The notes beneath the pieces are model-generated. The model was not told the DNA's origin, made no database searches, and was given only the letters and a program-made list of their open reading frames with translations. A stretch of 64,000 nucleotides of DNA, taken from Dyadobacter subterraneus (lineage in GTDB: Bacteria > Bacteroidota > Bacteroidia > Cytophagales > Spirosomataceae). The position numbers and the translations under genes were made by a program. Where the stretch lies: assembly GCF_015221875.1 (NCBI RefSeq), contig NZ_JACYGY010000002.1, forward strand, positions 665,573-729,572, read 5' to 3'. Positions 54,119 through 64,000 of the stretch are shown here, piece by piece; position 1 is the first letter of the stretch; each line of letters starts with the position of its first letter.

Positions 54119-55720
54119 TTAAAAACGCTGCAATTTCTGATCGAGAACTTCCACTTTTAGCGGACCAATGGGCCTGCCTTCGTTATGTAATCGATCCACC
54201 GCAGTAATATAATAAACATATTTATTTCCTGACTGGACAGTAGTATCAACAAATTTTTCACCTTCAAAAGCCATTCCCAGAATTTTTCTTGGGTCATAAG
54301 CCGAAGGCTTTTCATCTGGTCTGAAACGGTAAATCACATAATAAGTAGCTGTTTCTCCATCTGTCGCCGGATCCGGTTTTTCCCAGAATAATTCCAGACC
54401 ATTTGAAAGCAAGGTTGCTTTTAAACTTTTTGGAGTAAGCGGTGGAATGGCGTCCTTCCAACTCATCGTCGGTACCAAAGCCGGATAGCGGAATAAATCA
54501 TTTCTTAAAGAATCAACAAACCCCAGATTATTGTTCTTAAGAGAACGAGAGCTGAAAAAGATAGTTCCTTCGGCTTCATTTTCGCGTGAATAACGAACTT
54601 GTCCTGGTATTTCTGTCGGATTTTGCCATTGGGTATCCTTTTCTTTTCCGCCTACACGATAGGCCCCCAAACCCACATAGAAATGGCGGCCATAACAGTT
54701 TTCAGACCACCAATCCACCAGATTCTTGTAGGGAACTCTGCCAAATCTTGAAGAGAAATAAACCTGTGGAGCAATATAATCAACCCAACCTTCCCGAACC
54801 CATTTACGACTATCGGCAAAAAGATCGTCGTAAGAAGCAAGTGCTCCGTATGTTTTTGAACCTTCCGAATCGTTTCCTTTATTTCTCCAAACACCACATG
54901 GACTAATACCAAATTTGATACGGGGATTCACAGCCATTAAAGCATCGTGAATTTGTTTCACCAGCAAATCAACATTATTTCTCCGCCAGTCATTTTTATT
55001 GGCAAATCCTTGCCCGTATTGTCTGAATGTGGCATCATCATTGATAACCTGTCCGGCAACGGCATATGGATAAAAATAATCATCAAAGTGAATACCATCC
55101 ACATCGTAATTTTTTGCTACGTTAACTGCAATTTCAGTAATAAACTGTCGAACAGCCGGAATCCCGAAATTGAATAATTTATATCCATCGTAACTTAAAA
55201 TCCAGTCTGGATGCGTGCGACTAATATTTTCGGAAGAAACGCTGGTTGAAGATTTATGAACGAGACGGTTTAGATTCAGCCAGGCATGAAATTCCAGACC
55301 ACGCCTATGTGATTCATTGATCATATATTCCATAGGATCCCACATAGGATCCGGGCGACGGCCCTGCTGACCTGTCAGCCATTCAGACCAGGGCTCATTA
55401 CTTTTTGCATAAAAAGCATCACCAGCGGCCCGAACCTGCACAAAAACTGCGTTCATTCCGGCCCTTTTATGGAAATCAAGAAGATTAGAAAACTCTTTGC
55501 GCTGTTCATCCGGCACAAGATTTTTACTGCTCGGCCAGTCGATGTTATCAACCGTCGCGATCCAAACTGCTCTGAATTCCCGTTTGGGAGGATAAATTTC
55601 CTCAAATTCGGTACTTTGGGCTTTACAGCCTTCCAGTGAAAAAATGGCTAGCAGCAAGGAAAACGCAATAATTGGAAATTTTTTCACTATATAACGAATG
55701 CAAAATGTTAATCCGATCAA
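54119..55720 (-). CDS. GHL10/DUF187-type glycosyl hydrolase-like lipoprotein
   Basis: A 533-aa exported protein with a lipobox (LEGC, Cys32) after a hydrophobic signal, so probably a lipoprotein. The TIM-barrel family 10-like region is shown by REFRAVWIATVDNIDWPSSKN, AGMNAVFVQVRAAGDAFY, VDGIHFDDYFYPYAV and VDYIAPQVYFSS. A fibronectin-like domain follows near the end. Members act on glycosidic or cell-wall polymers, but the specificity is unknown. It is 88 nt upstream of nuoD on the same strand. Confidence 0.85.
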   Translation of the reverse strand: MIGLTFCIRYIVKKFPIIAFSLLLAIFSLEGCKAQSTEFEEIYPPKREFRAVWIATVDNIDWPSSKNLVPDEQRKEFSNLLDFHKRAGMNAVFVQVRAAGDAFYAKSNEPWSEWLTGQQGRRPDPMWDPMEYMINESHRRGLEFHAWLNLNRLVHKSSTSVSSENISRTHPDWILSYDGYKLFNFGIPAVRQFITEIAVNVAKNYDVDGIHFDDYFYPYAVAGQVINDDATFRQYGQGFANKNDWRRNNVDLLVKQIHDALMAVNPRIKFGISPCGVWRNKGNDSEGSKTYGALASYDDLFADSRKWVREGWVDYIAPQVYFSSRFGRVPYKNLVDWWSENCYGRHFYVGLGAYRVGGKEKDTQWQNPTEIPGQVRYSRENEAEGTIFFSSRSLKNNNLGFVDSLRNDLFRYPALVPTMSWKDAIPPLTPKSLKATLLSNGLELFWEKPDPATDGETATYYVIYRFRPDEKPSAYDPRKILGMAFEGEKFVDTTVQSGNKYVYYITAVDRLHNEGRPIGPLKVEVLDQKLQRF

Positions 55721-55915
55721 AGTAACGTATTTTAGACCAAAGTTAGCCGAGAAGTTCTTTAATTTGTCTTAGTAGCAAATAAACATCTCTGTATTATTGT
55801 TATTGTGAATAAATTTTCTGGATATTTATTGTGTAATTACAAGGATTTTTTGTGACAAAACCCCAAGAAGTTACCTTAATATATACCGCTATAACGTTTT
55901 AACCTGTCTCCCATA

Positions 55916-57730
55916 TTGGAACCATTTGTAAAAACAACTAAAAAAAACGTCCTTTTTGAAATAGCCTGGGAGGTTTGCAATCAGGTCGGTGGGATTTATA
56001 CCGTTATCAGAACCAAGGTGCCGGCGATGGTCGAGAAGTGGGATGATAATTATTATTTGCTTGGACCTTATTTTGAAAAGAAAGCATCGGCCGAGTTTGA
56101 AGAAATTACAGATCTTGATGATACTAATGTCGGTAAAACAGTACGCAGGCTCCGTGAAATGGGCTATACTGTTCATTACGGATTCTGGCTTGTAACCGGG
56201 AAACCTCGCGTTGTGCTATTTGATCTGGAAAGTATCAATCATGAACTTGATACAATCAAGTATAACCTTTGGGAAAAAAACCGCATTTCTACCATTAACA
56301 CAGAACCATTGGTTAATCAAACCTTGTGTTTTGGCGAAATGGTGCGTATTTATCTGAAAGAATATGCAGAAGAAAATGCGCGAAGAGAGGATATTTCTGC
56401 ACAATTCCACGAGTGGATGGCAAGCAGCGGACTTCCTGACCTGAAAAGAGAAAATGTAAAAATTGCTACAACTTTTACTACACACGCCACCATGCTGGGC
56501 CGTTATCTGGCGCAAAATGTTGACGGATTTTACAGTAAACTTCCGTTTTTTGACTGGGAGCAGGAAGCCAGAAATTACAATATCGTAACGCAGGCTTCCA
56601 TTGAAAGATTTGCAGCACTGAGTGCACACGTTCTTACAACGGTTAGTGATGTTACTGCACGCGAATGTGAAGTATTTTTAGGAAGAATGCCGGATCTGGT
56701 TACGCCAAACGGATTAAACGTGGTTCGTTTCCAGGCGGTCCATGAATTCCAGAATCTTCACTTGAAATATAAGGAACGGATTCATGAATTCGTGTTGGGC
56801 CATTTTTTCCCGAGCTATTCTTTTGACCTTGATAAAACGCTTTACTTCTTCACTTCCGGACGTTATGAGTTTAGTAATAAAGGTTATGATTTAACGCTTG
56901 AAGCACTAGCAAGATTGAATTACAAAATGGTTCAGGCCAATATGGATATGACGGTCGTGATGTTTATTGTAACCAAACAGCCATATTATTCTGTAAATCC
57001 GGATGTTTTGCAATCGAGAGCGGTTTTAAACGAATTGCAGGAAACCTGTACAGCCATTGAAAAAGAAGTCGGTGAAAAACTTTTCCTGGCTGCGGCTTCG
57101 GGTGTTGATCATAAAATGCCGGATCTTAATAATTTCGTTGATGAGTACTGGCGTCTTCGTTTACGCCGTACAATCCAGACCTGGAAAACGGATAAATTAC
57201 CAGCTTTCGTTACCCACGATTTAAAAGAGGAAGACGGGATTACTGATTTTTGCAGAAAAGCAAATCTTGTCAATAATGAACGCGATCGGGTAAAAATCGT
57301 TTATCACCCTGATTTTATCTCTTCAACAAATCCATTATTCGGACTTGATTATGGACAATTTGTTCGTGGATGCCACTTAGGTGTTTTCCCAAGTTATTAC
57401 GAACCATGGGGTTATACTCCGCTTGAATGTGTTGTCCGTGGCGTTCCTACGGTAACGAGTGATTTGTCAGGATTTGGAGATTATATCATGCAGATCATGC
57501 GTGATTATGAAAACCGTGGTATTTATGTGATCAACCGTAAATCGCAAACCTACGCTCAGGCAGCCGAACAAATGGCCGATATTCTTTTCAAATTTGTAAG
57601 AATGCAGCGCCGCGACCGTATCATGCAGCGAAACCGTGTTGAAAATATTTCTGACGTTTTTGACTGGATGAATTTGAGATCATATTATGATACGGCACAT
57701 GATTTAGCGACGAAGAGGAGGAAACCATAA
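55916..57730 (+). CDS. Glycogen synthase, GT3 family (eukaryote-type)
   Basis: A glycosyltransferase of 604 aa that matches the GT3 glycogen synthases of fungi and animals rather than bacterial GlgA (GT5). The N-terminal FEIAWEVCNQVGGIYTVIRTK and the C-terminal LGVFPSYYEPWGYTPLECVVRGVPTVTSDLSGFG carry the E-rich catalytic loop. VTPNGLN and HEFQNLHLKYKERI occur between them. The start appears to be TTG at 55916 (EPFVKTTKKNVLFE). It is preceded by a 195-nt gap with nothing I recognise. No glgB/glgC genes are visible. Confidence 0.88.
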   Translation: MEPFVKTTKKNVLFEIAWEVCNQVGGIYTVIRTKVPAMVEKWDDNYYLLGPYFEKKASAEFEEITDLDDTNVGKTVRRLREMGYTVHYGFWLVTGKPRVVLFDLESINHELDTIKYNLWEKNRISTINTEPLVNQTLCFGEMVRIYLKEYAEENARREDISAQFHEWMASSGLPDLKRENVKIATTFTTHATMLGRYLAQNVDGFYSKLPFFDWEQEARNYNIVTQASIERFAALSAHVLTTVSDVTARECEVFLGRMPDLVTPNGLNVVRFQAVHEFQNLHLKYKERIHEFVLGHFFPSYSFDLDKTLYFFTSGRYEFSNKGYDLTLEALARLNYKMVQANMDMTVVMFIVTKQPYYSVNPDVLQSRAVLNELQETCTAIEKEVGEKLFLAAASGVDHKMPDLNNFVDEYWRLRLRRTIQTWKTDKLPAFVTHDLKEEDGITDFCRKANLVNNERDRVKIVYHPDFISSTNPLFGLDYGQFVRGCHLGVFPSYYEPWGYTPLECVVRGVPTVTSDLSGFGDYIMQIMRDYENRGIYVINRKSQTYAQAAEQMADILFKFVRMQRRDRIMQRNRVENISDVFDWMNLRSYYDTAHDLATKRRKP

Positions 57731-57859
57731 TGACGTTAAGTTCATAACGACGACATAGATAACAATTTGTTTTAAGCCTGATTAAATTTATATTGTTGAA
57801 GATTTGTTTCTTTTTCAATAGAATTTTAATCAGGTTTTATTTTTAATACCAACGCTCCG

Positions 57860-58156
57860 ATGAATAATCTACAAAATTTACAACACAAGCTTGCCGGCTT
57901 TTGGAGCGATAAACCTGTCAAAAAGGCTTATTTATTTGGCTCTGCAGCAAGAGAGGAATTGTTACCGGAAAGCGATATAGACATTTTAGTAGAGCTTGAC
58001 CAGAGTAAACTCATCGGCATGATCGAGTATATTAAAATAATTGAGGCCCTGGAGAATTTGCTGGAAAGAAAAGTGGATTTGGTTACAACTGATGGATTAT
58101 CTCCCCATATCCAACCATCAATAGACCGCGAAAAGTTGCTGATTTATGAAGAGTAA
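57860..58156 (+). CDS. MntA-type nucleotidyltransferase antitoxin (pair 3)
   Basis: A 98-aa minimal nucleotidyltransferase. GS-x10-DxD is intact (Gly27-Ser28, Asp39, Asp41 in SDIDILVEL), with the third Asp73 in RKVDLV. It is encoded 46 kb from pairs 1 and 2, between glycogen synthase and prmA. It overlaps the toxin by 11 nt, as in the other pairs. Confidence 0.88.
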   Translation: MNNLQNLQHKLAGFWSDKPVKKAYLFGSAAREELLPESDIDILVELDQSKLIGMIEYIKIIEALENLLERKVDLVTTDGLSPHIQPSIDREKLLIYEE

Positions 58157-58496
58157 TTTGGGTGATCCCGAGCGTTTGGTACATATTCTTGAAGCCATTG
58201 AAAACATTGAGATGTTCCTTCAAAATATGGATTTCGCTCAGTTTGAAATCAGTAAATTGCATCTTTCAGCAACTGAACGTCAACTGGAAATAATTGGAGA
58301 AGCTACCGCTTCAATCTCTTCCGATACCAAATCAAAATTTCCCGAAATTGAATGGCAGCCCATTAAACGGTTTAGAAATATTATTGCGCATGAGTACTTT
58401 GGTGTAAGTACTCAGATTTTATGGGGTGTAGTAAGAAAAGAATTGCCGACGCTAAAACTTCAAATCCAAAATGCAATTGACCAATTGAATAAATAA
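58146..58496 (+). CDS. HepT-type HEPN RNase toxin (pair 3)
   Basis: A 116-aa DUF86/HEPN protein with the motif R-x4-H-x-Y intact (Arg77, His82, Tyr84 in RNIIAHEY). It starts with ATG in the end of the antitoxin frame. The surrounding residues differ from pairs 1 and 2, which argues for independent acquisition. Confidence 0.88.
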   Translation: MKSNLGDPERLVHILEAIENIEMFLQNMDFAQFEISKLHLSATERQLEIIGEATASISSDTKSKFPEIEWQPIKRFRNIIAHEYFGVSTQILWGVVRKELPTLKLQIQNAIDQLNK

Positions 58497-58607
58497 CTTC
58501 TAAAATATAACATTCATAATTCTATAACCTGCACTTCCAGCCTTCTCTCTTGAATTTATAAAAAAAATCAAGACCTTCACCGTTGATTATCTTAATACCA
58601 ACAAAGC

Positions 58608-59444
58608 ATGAATTACGTAGAAGTACAACTGGAACTTGAATCTGAATTTACAGAAATATTAATTGCCGAACTAGCCGAGGCGGGTTACGAATCTTTTGTC
58701 GAAACGGACGAAGGTTTGCAAGCTTATATCATTGAAGAAGATTTCAATGAAACCGTTTTAAAGGAGCTAATTGCCAAATACAGTGAGATTACCGCAATTT
58801 CAAGTTCCTGGAAATCGTTAGAAAGAAAGAACTGGAATGAGGAGTGGGAAAGAAGTTATGAGCCGATTGAAGTAGGAAAGGATATTCGTATCCGGGCAGC
58901 TTTTCACGAGCCGGATCCGAGTTTTACCTACGATTTGCTCATTCAGCCTAAAATGTCATTTGGAACCGGTCACCATGAAACAACCTGGCTTGTAATGAGC
59001 GAGCAACTAAACTTGCCTCATGCGGGTCTTTCGATTATGGACGTTGGTTGCGGAACCGGCATTCTGGCCATTTTGGCATCAAAGTTAGGTGCTGCGAGTT
59101 TGCTGGGGTTTGATATTGACGAATGGGCGGTGGAAAATACCGTCGAAAATTTTGCAATGAATGGCTTAGGCAAAGAAGCAGAAGTATTTAAAGGAACAAT
59201 CAACGAAGTTCCGACAGAAAAACAGTTTGGCGGCATTCTCGCCAATATCAACAGAAATATTTTACTGGAAGAAATTCCAAAATATGTAAAGCATCTTTTG
59301 CCGGGCGGCTGGCTTATTGTTAGCGGATTCTATGAAATGGATCAGTCTGATATTGAAAAATGTGCCGGAGAAACCGGATTAAAAAAGTTAAGATCAAATA
59401 CACGAAACCAATGGGCAACCGTTGTTTTTGAAAAAGAAAAATAG
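58608..59444 (+). CDS. prmA: Ribosomal protein L11 methyltransferase PrmA
   Basis: Trimethylates ribosomal protein L11 using S-adenosylmethionine. The 278-aa protein has the SAM motif MDVGCGTGILAILASKLGA and the family features KMSFGTGHHETTWLVMSEQL and ILANINRNILLEEIPKYVKHLLPGGWLIVSGF. It is likely in its own transcript, followed 88 nt later by the large secreted protein gene. Confidence 0.93.
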   Translation: MNYVEVQLELESEFTEILIAELAEAGYESFVETDEGLQAYIIEEDFNETVLKELIAKYSEITAISSSWKSLERKNWNEEWERSYEPIEVGKDIRIRAAFHEPDPSFTYDLLIQPKMSFGTGHHETTWLVMSEQLNLPHAGLSIMDVGCGTGILAILASKLGAASLLGFDIDEWAVENTVENFAMNGLGKEAEVFKGTINEVPTEKQFGGILANINRNILLEEIPKYVKHLLPGGWLIVSGFYEMDQSDIEKCAGETGLKKLRSNTRNQWATVVFEKEK

Positions 59445-59532
59445 ATTCTGCGAATTAAGCTATTGAACTCATTAATTCGTTTGATTTCAATAGCTTAATG
59501 TAAAACTATAAGGCCAACTTTCGACATACTAC

Positions 59533-62500
59533 ATGAAGATCAATCGTTACTTCCTGTTAACCTGTATTATACTATTCATCGGGGGAAATTTATCTGCGCA
59601 AAATATCAAAGCTTCTGACGATCCTGGCCAGTTTATGGTTCAGATCCGGAAACTTATGGACGGCAGCAAAAACCCGGTTTACATGCGGTCTACTGCTCAG
59701 CTCGATAGTATCTGGATGAGCACGATCACACCTGCGCAGCAAACCAAATTTATCAGTATCGTAAAAACACAGTTTTCCAAAAATCAAAAAGCCGGCCCAA
59801 TTCTTCATTTGCTGATCAAAAACACGCAGACGCTGGCTAAATCGGGAAATGATGTAAATGGATTTTTGGACCTTGCAGCAAAATCAGGGGAGAAGTATGA
59901 CGCAAAAACCTTTCAGCGTATTCTTGAAACGGTTAAAAATACAATTGAAACAAACAGACTTTACACATCAAATTTCAATTCACTTTATCTGCTGAGCGGT
60001 ACTTATAAATTCCGTTTTGATACAACAAAAGCAGAAGTTGTGGAAGCGCAAAAAGTAGCCGCTGCCGACAACTGGGACACGCCCGTGGATTCCAATGAAG
60101 TAATTTCTCCAAAATCTGCGCCTGTCATTCCGGTTACTGGTGCGATCATCGATTTGCAAAATGTAATTTTCGGCATGGTTGGCTCAGGAGATTCTATTGC
60201 TTTTGGTCCGGCAACAGGAAGTGTTTCTTTAAAAGACGGAATTTTTGCCGGAAAAGGCGGAAAATTTAATTGGCAGGCAGCAGGGGATTCTTCCGTTTAT
60301 GTCGATCTGGATACCTATTCTTTCAATATTACACAGCCGAAACTGGTCGCTCAGAATGTAACTATTCATGCTGAAAACCAACTGGCAAATCCTATAAAAG
60401 GAACCCTGGAATTCCGAAGTGTTAAAAAATCCAGAAGTCAGCCTGCGCCATATCCTCGTTTTGTTTCCAATACAAATGATGCCAAGTTAAAAGCCTCCCG
60501 CAAAAATATTGCTTACAAAGGCGGTTTTACGCTGATTGGAAACGTCATGTACAGCACATCCCTAAGTGATGAGCCTTCAAAAATCACCGTTTCTTATAAA
60601 GATAAACCTGCTTTTACGGCAGTCAGTAAGCGGTTTTCTCTGAGAGATTCTGTCATTTCTGCTCCGCTGGCATCTTTTTCAATGCCGCTGGGAAAAGATT
60701 CTCTGACACATCCGGGTGTGACTTTTATTTACAATGATACCGAGGGACAGGTAAAATTAGGACGTGCGGAAAAAACAGATTTTGGCCCACTGCCCTATCT
60801 TGATTCTTATCATAAAATGAGCATCTGGTCGCAGGCTATGCGCTGGACTTTCCCTAATAACAAGGTTGAGTTTTTCCGTATTGACGGAAAATCGGTGGTA
60901 CCGGTTAAACTCGAATCTTATGATTTTTTCAAAAAAGAACGTTTCAGAGGAATCAGCCAGGAATTCGGTTTTCAGCCACTTTTAATGGCTACGAATTATG
61001 TTCAAACTGAAAAAAAACCAACTTTCCTGGCCGAAGATTTAGCCAAAAAATTCAAACAGGATCCCGTTATTATTCGTCGCGCGTTACAAAGACTGGCGCT
61101 TGACGGCTATTTTATTTATGACAAAAAAACGGATGAATTTGCGGTAACCAAAAAAGGAATTTTATATGTTTTGGGCAGTCTGGATAAAACGGATTATGAT
61201 AATTTCCAGGTCACTTCACAATTCTCCGCCAGTGACGAAGTTGCCAATGCAACTATCAATTTGCCGGATACTTTACTTACCGTAATGGGCGTTGGCCGGT
61301 TTATCGTCAGTGATTCATTGAAAATTTTTGCTACGCCTTCTGATAAAAAACTGGTTATTGGTCGCAACCGAGATTTTACCATGAATGGGCAATTGGTAGC
61401 AAATAACTATCAATTCAGAGGCCAGAATCTGAAATTTAACTACGGTCAGTTTTTTGTAAATGTCAATCCAAGTGACTCGATTACTTTTACGCCGAAAGAA
61501 AAATTTGCAAAAGGACAGACCGGAGAAGTTGGAGGACACGTGAAATATGAAAAAGGAGGTACATTTTATTTAAGTGATCCGGCGAATAAATCGGGGGTTC
61601 AGAAAGGTAAAAAATCACCGAGACTTGTCGTTCCGGATGGTATGATCGTATATTTTGATCAACCTGAACGCGGAACCGTGCTTTATCCGCGTGAAGTTTT
61701 CTTCAAAATTCCAAAAATCGATATGGATGGACTGGATCAGCGTGATGTGATTTTTGAAGGAACATTTAATTCCAACGGCATCATTCCTCCTATCCAGACA
61801 ATCCTGAAAAGTATGCCGGACAACTCACTCGGATTTGAATACAAACCTCCGTTAACAGAAATGAAAATCTATGGCGGAAAAGCCATGGCGAGGTTTACAG
61901 ATACGCTGGTCATGGACAACGCAGGTTTGAAATCAAAAGCAGTTTTGCGCTATTTGTCGGCTTCCATGACGGCCAAAAATATTCTGCTGGCTTCTGATTC
62001 CCTGTATGCTTCGGGAGAGCTGGCGAGTATTAAAGAAGCAACCATCGGCAAAGGATATTTCCCGGCGGTTGACCTGAAAGATTATACTTTGCGCTGGACG
62101 CCAAGTACGGATAGCATGTTTATCAATACAACCGGAAAATCTTTCTCTTTTTATAAGGGAACAACAAGTCTGGAAGGTGGTTTGCTTTTGCGTTCAATGG
62201 GATTATATGGAAACGGAAAACTGAAACGACAGGATTCTGAACTTACCTCGCCGGACATCAAATTCAATAAAGATGGATTTTTAGCAAACCGGTCCCGTTT
62301 TACAGTGAATAGCGGACAGCTGAAAGATGCTAAAAACATCCTGACGGGTAAAAATGTTAACATTGATTTCAATATTAAAACGTCAATGGTAAATTTCGTT
62401 ACCGATTCAACCGGTTTTGACAGCGATTCTTCGGGCATGGAAATTCCTGTTGCGGCTTATAAAACTTTGATCGCAACGGCAAAATGGGATATTTTGAAAA

Positions 62501-64000
62501 AGACCATTTTGATGAAAGGTTTCGGTGAAACTTCATCCTACACTTCCATCGCACCGGAACAGGAAGGTTTGACTTTTGAAGGATCAGAAGGAATTTACGA
62601 TGTTGAAAAAGTAACGCTTAATGTTCGAGGCGTTCCGTTTATTCGCACGGCTGATGTGAAAATTATTCCAGACAAAGGGATGGTAAGTATTGGAAGTAAC
62701 GGAAGAATTGTTCCGTTGAAAAAAGCCAGAATTGAAATTGATACTTTAAACGCTTCCCACCATTTACGTGACGCCGATATTAAAATCGATTCAAGAAACC
62801 GCTTTGAAGGTTCGGCGACTTACCAATATATCACCGCCAGAAAAGATACTTTCAACATCAAAATGCAGAATTTTGAGTTGGTAGAAATCGGAGCTGCGGC
62901 GGAAGGAAAAAAATCCAAAGGAAATAAAGATTCCGGTCCGATCCGGTATTATACGACTGCCAGAGCGGAAATTAAAGAAACTGAAAATTTGATCCTTTCG
63001 CCAAGAATTCAGTACAAAGGTGGAATCAATCTTATCGCTTATCAGCCTTCCTTGCAACTGGATGGTTTTGTAAAACCGATGCTCAAATTCCGCAAGGATT
63101 TTCAAAGCTCATGGATTGTTTATAAAGAAGCTCCCGGAGAATCTGTTTCAATCAAGATTGATAAAAACCTGAAAAACGAACACGAATTGCCGCTTTCAGT
63201 AGGTTTACATTTTAACGAGCAACGCGGTATGTATATGACCTTTTTGTCTCCAAAAGAATCTGATGGTGACGAAGATATTTATCTGGCTCAGGGCTCAATG
63301 GCTTATGATGAAGATAAAAAAGCTTTTAAAGTAGCACCGCCGGTTGGAAAGGACAGTCTGGTCGATGAAGCAAATACTTTAACTTTTGATGACAAAACCG
63401 GAATTGCTTCGTTTTCAGGACCTATGAAACTGGCTTCTGCCGACTGGCTGCAATCCGCTGCTATTGCGGATGTTCAGGTGGATAGTTCGAGATTTTCATT
63501 TAACGCAATGTTGTTAATGAAACTTTCCGCGCTTGTTCCTGTTTTGCCTCAGCTTTCAGCAAAAATTATTGAAACAAATCTTGAAGAACAAAACAGTACG
63601 GCTGCGGATGACGATGCGGAACAATTAAACAGAAAACTGGCAGCATTGATTGGTTCAAAAGCAACGGATGCTTATGTGAAACTTTCGGCCGCTGGTTATA
63701 AACCGTTGTTTGATGCTTCGCCGATGCTGGATGTGCCGCTGGTACTTTCAAGTGTGGACTTGCATTGGTCGCCGGTACACAACGCTTATTTTTCCCAAGG
63801 ACCGATCGGGGTTTCCAATTTTGGCAGAAATAATATCAACGCACAAATGGACGGCGTTCTGGAAATCCGGCGCTCGGAAGCAGGTGATGAGTTCAGTTTG
63901 TATATCCAGGCTTCACCGGATATCTGGTATTATTTTGATTATAAAGAAAAGGAACTGGGTGTGATTTCTTCACAGGTTGATTTCAACGATCTCGTTACGG
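59533..64000 (+). CDS. Very large secreted protein with an internal winged-helix-like segment, partial
   Basis: An open frame begins at ATG 59533 and runs past the window edge, with 1489 codons visible and no stop. A signal peptide is clear (KINRYFLLTCIILFIGGNLSA). Most of the protein is Ser/Thr/Lys-rich and predicted beta-rich, with runs such as GKGGKFNWQAAGDSSVYVDLD and KGGFTLIGNVMYS. Residues about 496-550 read like a winged helix (DLAKKFKQDPVIIRRALQRLALDGYF...AVTKKGILYVLGS), unusual in an exported protein. I recognise no named family. The length and periodic beta segments suggest a long extracellular or periplasmic scaffold. Confidence 0.75.
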   Translation, partial: MKINRYFLLTCIILFIGGNLSAQNIKASDDPGQFMVQIRKLMDGSKNPVYMRSTAQLDSIWMSTITPAQQTKFISIVKTQFSKNQKAGPILHLLIKNTQTLAKSGNDVNGFLDLAAKSGEKYDAKTFQRILETVKNTIETNRLYTSNFNSLYLLSGTYKFRFDTTKAEVVEAQKVAAADNWDTPVDSNEVISPKSAPVIPVTGAIIDLQNVIFGMVGSGDSIAFGPATGSVSLKDGIFAGKGGKFNWQAAGDSSVYVDLDTYSFNITQPKLVAQNVTIHAENQLANPIKGTLEFRSVKKSRSQPAPYPRFVSNTNDAKLKASRKNIAYKGGFTLIGNVMYSTSLSDEPSKITVSYKDKPAFTAVSKRFSLRDSVISAPLASFSMPLGKDSLTHPGVTFIYNDTEGQVKLGRAEKTDFGPLPYLDSYHKMSIWSQAMRWTFPNNKVEFFRIDGKSVVPVKLESYDFFKKERFRGISQEFGFQPLLMATNYVQTEKKPTFLAEDLAKKFKQDPVIIRRALQRLALDGYFIYDKKTDEFAVTKKGILYVLGSLDKTDYDNFQVTSQFSASDEVANATINLPDTLLTVMGVGRFIVSDSLKIFATPSDKKLVIGRNRDFTMNGQLVANNYQFRGQNLKFNYGQFFVNVNPSDSITFTPKEKFAKGQTGEVGGHVKYEKGGTFYLSDPANKSGVQKGKKSPRLVVPDGMIVYFDQPERGTVLYPREVFFKIPKIDMDGLDQRDVIFEGTFNSNGIIPPIQTILKSMPDNSLGFEYKPPLTEMKIYGGKAMARFTDTLVMDNAGLKSKAVLRYLSASMTAKNILLASDSLYASGELASIKEATIGKGYFPAVDLKDYTLRWTPSTDSMFINTTGKSFSFYKGTTSLEGGLLLRSMGLYGNGKLKRQDSELTSPDIKFNKDGFLANRSRFTVNSGQLKDAKNILTGKNVNIDFNIKTSMVNFVTDSTGFDSDSSGMEIPVAAYKTLIATAKWDILKKTILMKGFGETSSYTSIAPEQEGLTFEGSEGIYDVEKVTLNVRGVPFIRTADVKIIPDKGMVSIGSNGRIVPLKKARIEIDTLNASHHLRDADIKIDSRNRFEGSATYQYITARKDTFNIKMQNFELVEIGAAAEGKKSKGNKDSGPIRYYTTARAEIKETENLILSPRIQYKGGINLIAYQPSLQLDGFVKPMLKFRKDFQSSWIVYKEAPGESVSIKIDKNLKNEHELPLSVGLHFNEQRGMYMTFLSPKESDGDEDIYLAQGSMAYDEDKKAFKVAPPVGKDSLVDEANTLTFDDKTGIASFSGPMKLASADWLQSAAIADVQVDSSRFSFNAMLLMKLSALVPVLPQLSAKIIETNLEEQNSTAADDDAEQLNRKLAALIGSKATDAYVKLSAAGYKPLFDASPMLDVPLVLSSVDLHWSPVHNAYFSQGPIGVSNFGRNNINAQMDGVLEIRRSEAGDEFSLYIQASPDIWYYFDYKEKELGVISSQVDFNDLVT

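Noticed and set aside
59590..63105. Minus-strand open frames under the large secreted protein
   Set aside because: They lie opposite a long continuous plus-strand frame with a signal peptide and have no recognisable domains.
1..64000. tRNA, rRNA or CRISPR array
   Set aside because: I found no cloverleaf-like tRNA, no rRNA sequence and no regularly spaced direct repeats in the intergenic stretches; a dedicated search would be decisive.

Overview
The window looks like a chromosomal segment of a Bacteroidota bacterium in the Cytophagales, most like Dyadobacter or its Spirosomataceae relatives. This is inferred, not searched. The evidence is a type IX secretion C-terminal sorting domain, the gliding-motility protein GldG, promoter boxes of the Bacteroidota form (TTTG plus TAnTTTG or TAnnTTTG), a DUF1501/DUF1553 pair, a short LeuA, and moderate-to-low GC DNA. 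I saw no rRNA, tRNA, CRISPR array, insertion sequence or phage gene.

Layout. 1-2300: a small hypothetical gene, a frameshifted T9SS cargo gene and murQ, all on the minus strand. 2300-19100: a branched-chain amino acid (BCAA) supercluster, ilvD-ilvB-ilvN-ilvC-ilvA, leuC, leuD, a LeuA/CimA paralogue, leuB and leuA. It is interrupted by two HepT/MntA toxin-antitoxin pairs with an AraC regulator between them (9391-11706), and by a decayed GxxExxY cassette between leuC and leuD. 19200-21040: purU and msrC. 21041-30713: a minus-strand catabolic operon with a GH95-type fucosidase, a DUF1553 cytochrome, a DUF1501 protein, a sugar mutarotase, a cytochrome-LRR fusion and a TIM-barrel isomerase. 31000-42800: yraN, lipB, an exonuclease, rnr, a DUF1080 protein, gldG, dnaN and a blaI-blaR1 pair. 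42800-59500: redox and central metabolism (LLM oxidoreductase, ferredoxin-type reductase, aspC, icd, 5-FTHF cyclo-ligase, asd, nuoD, GT3 glycogen synthase), a third HepT/MntA pair and prmA. 59533-end: a very large secreted protein that runs off the window.

Most interesting regulation. Upstream of ilvD, an 18-codon leader ORF ending in an Ile/Leu/Val run is followed by segments that can fold as a pause hairpin, an antiterminator or a perfect 11-bp terminator. This is the layout of classical ribosome-mediated attenuation. Upstream of leuA a similar but simpler leader exists. Both leaders also share a near-identical dyad (GTCAGCGAAWTTTCGC), placed exactly 18 nt after the -7-like box. The ilv and leuA operons therefore appear to share a two-part control device.

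The intergenic spaces also hold at least three families of quadruple-hairpin repeats with the same inverted two-unit architecture. Three identical-form dyads (TACGA-N6-TCGTA) stand before blaI, and a fourth perfect copy of one of them stands before ilvA.
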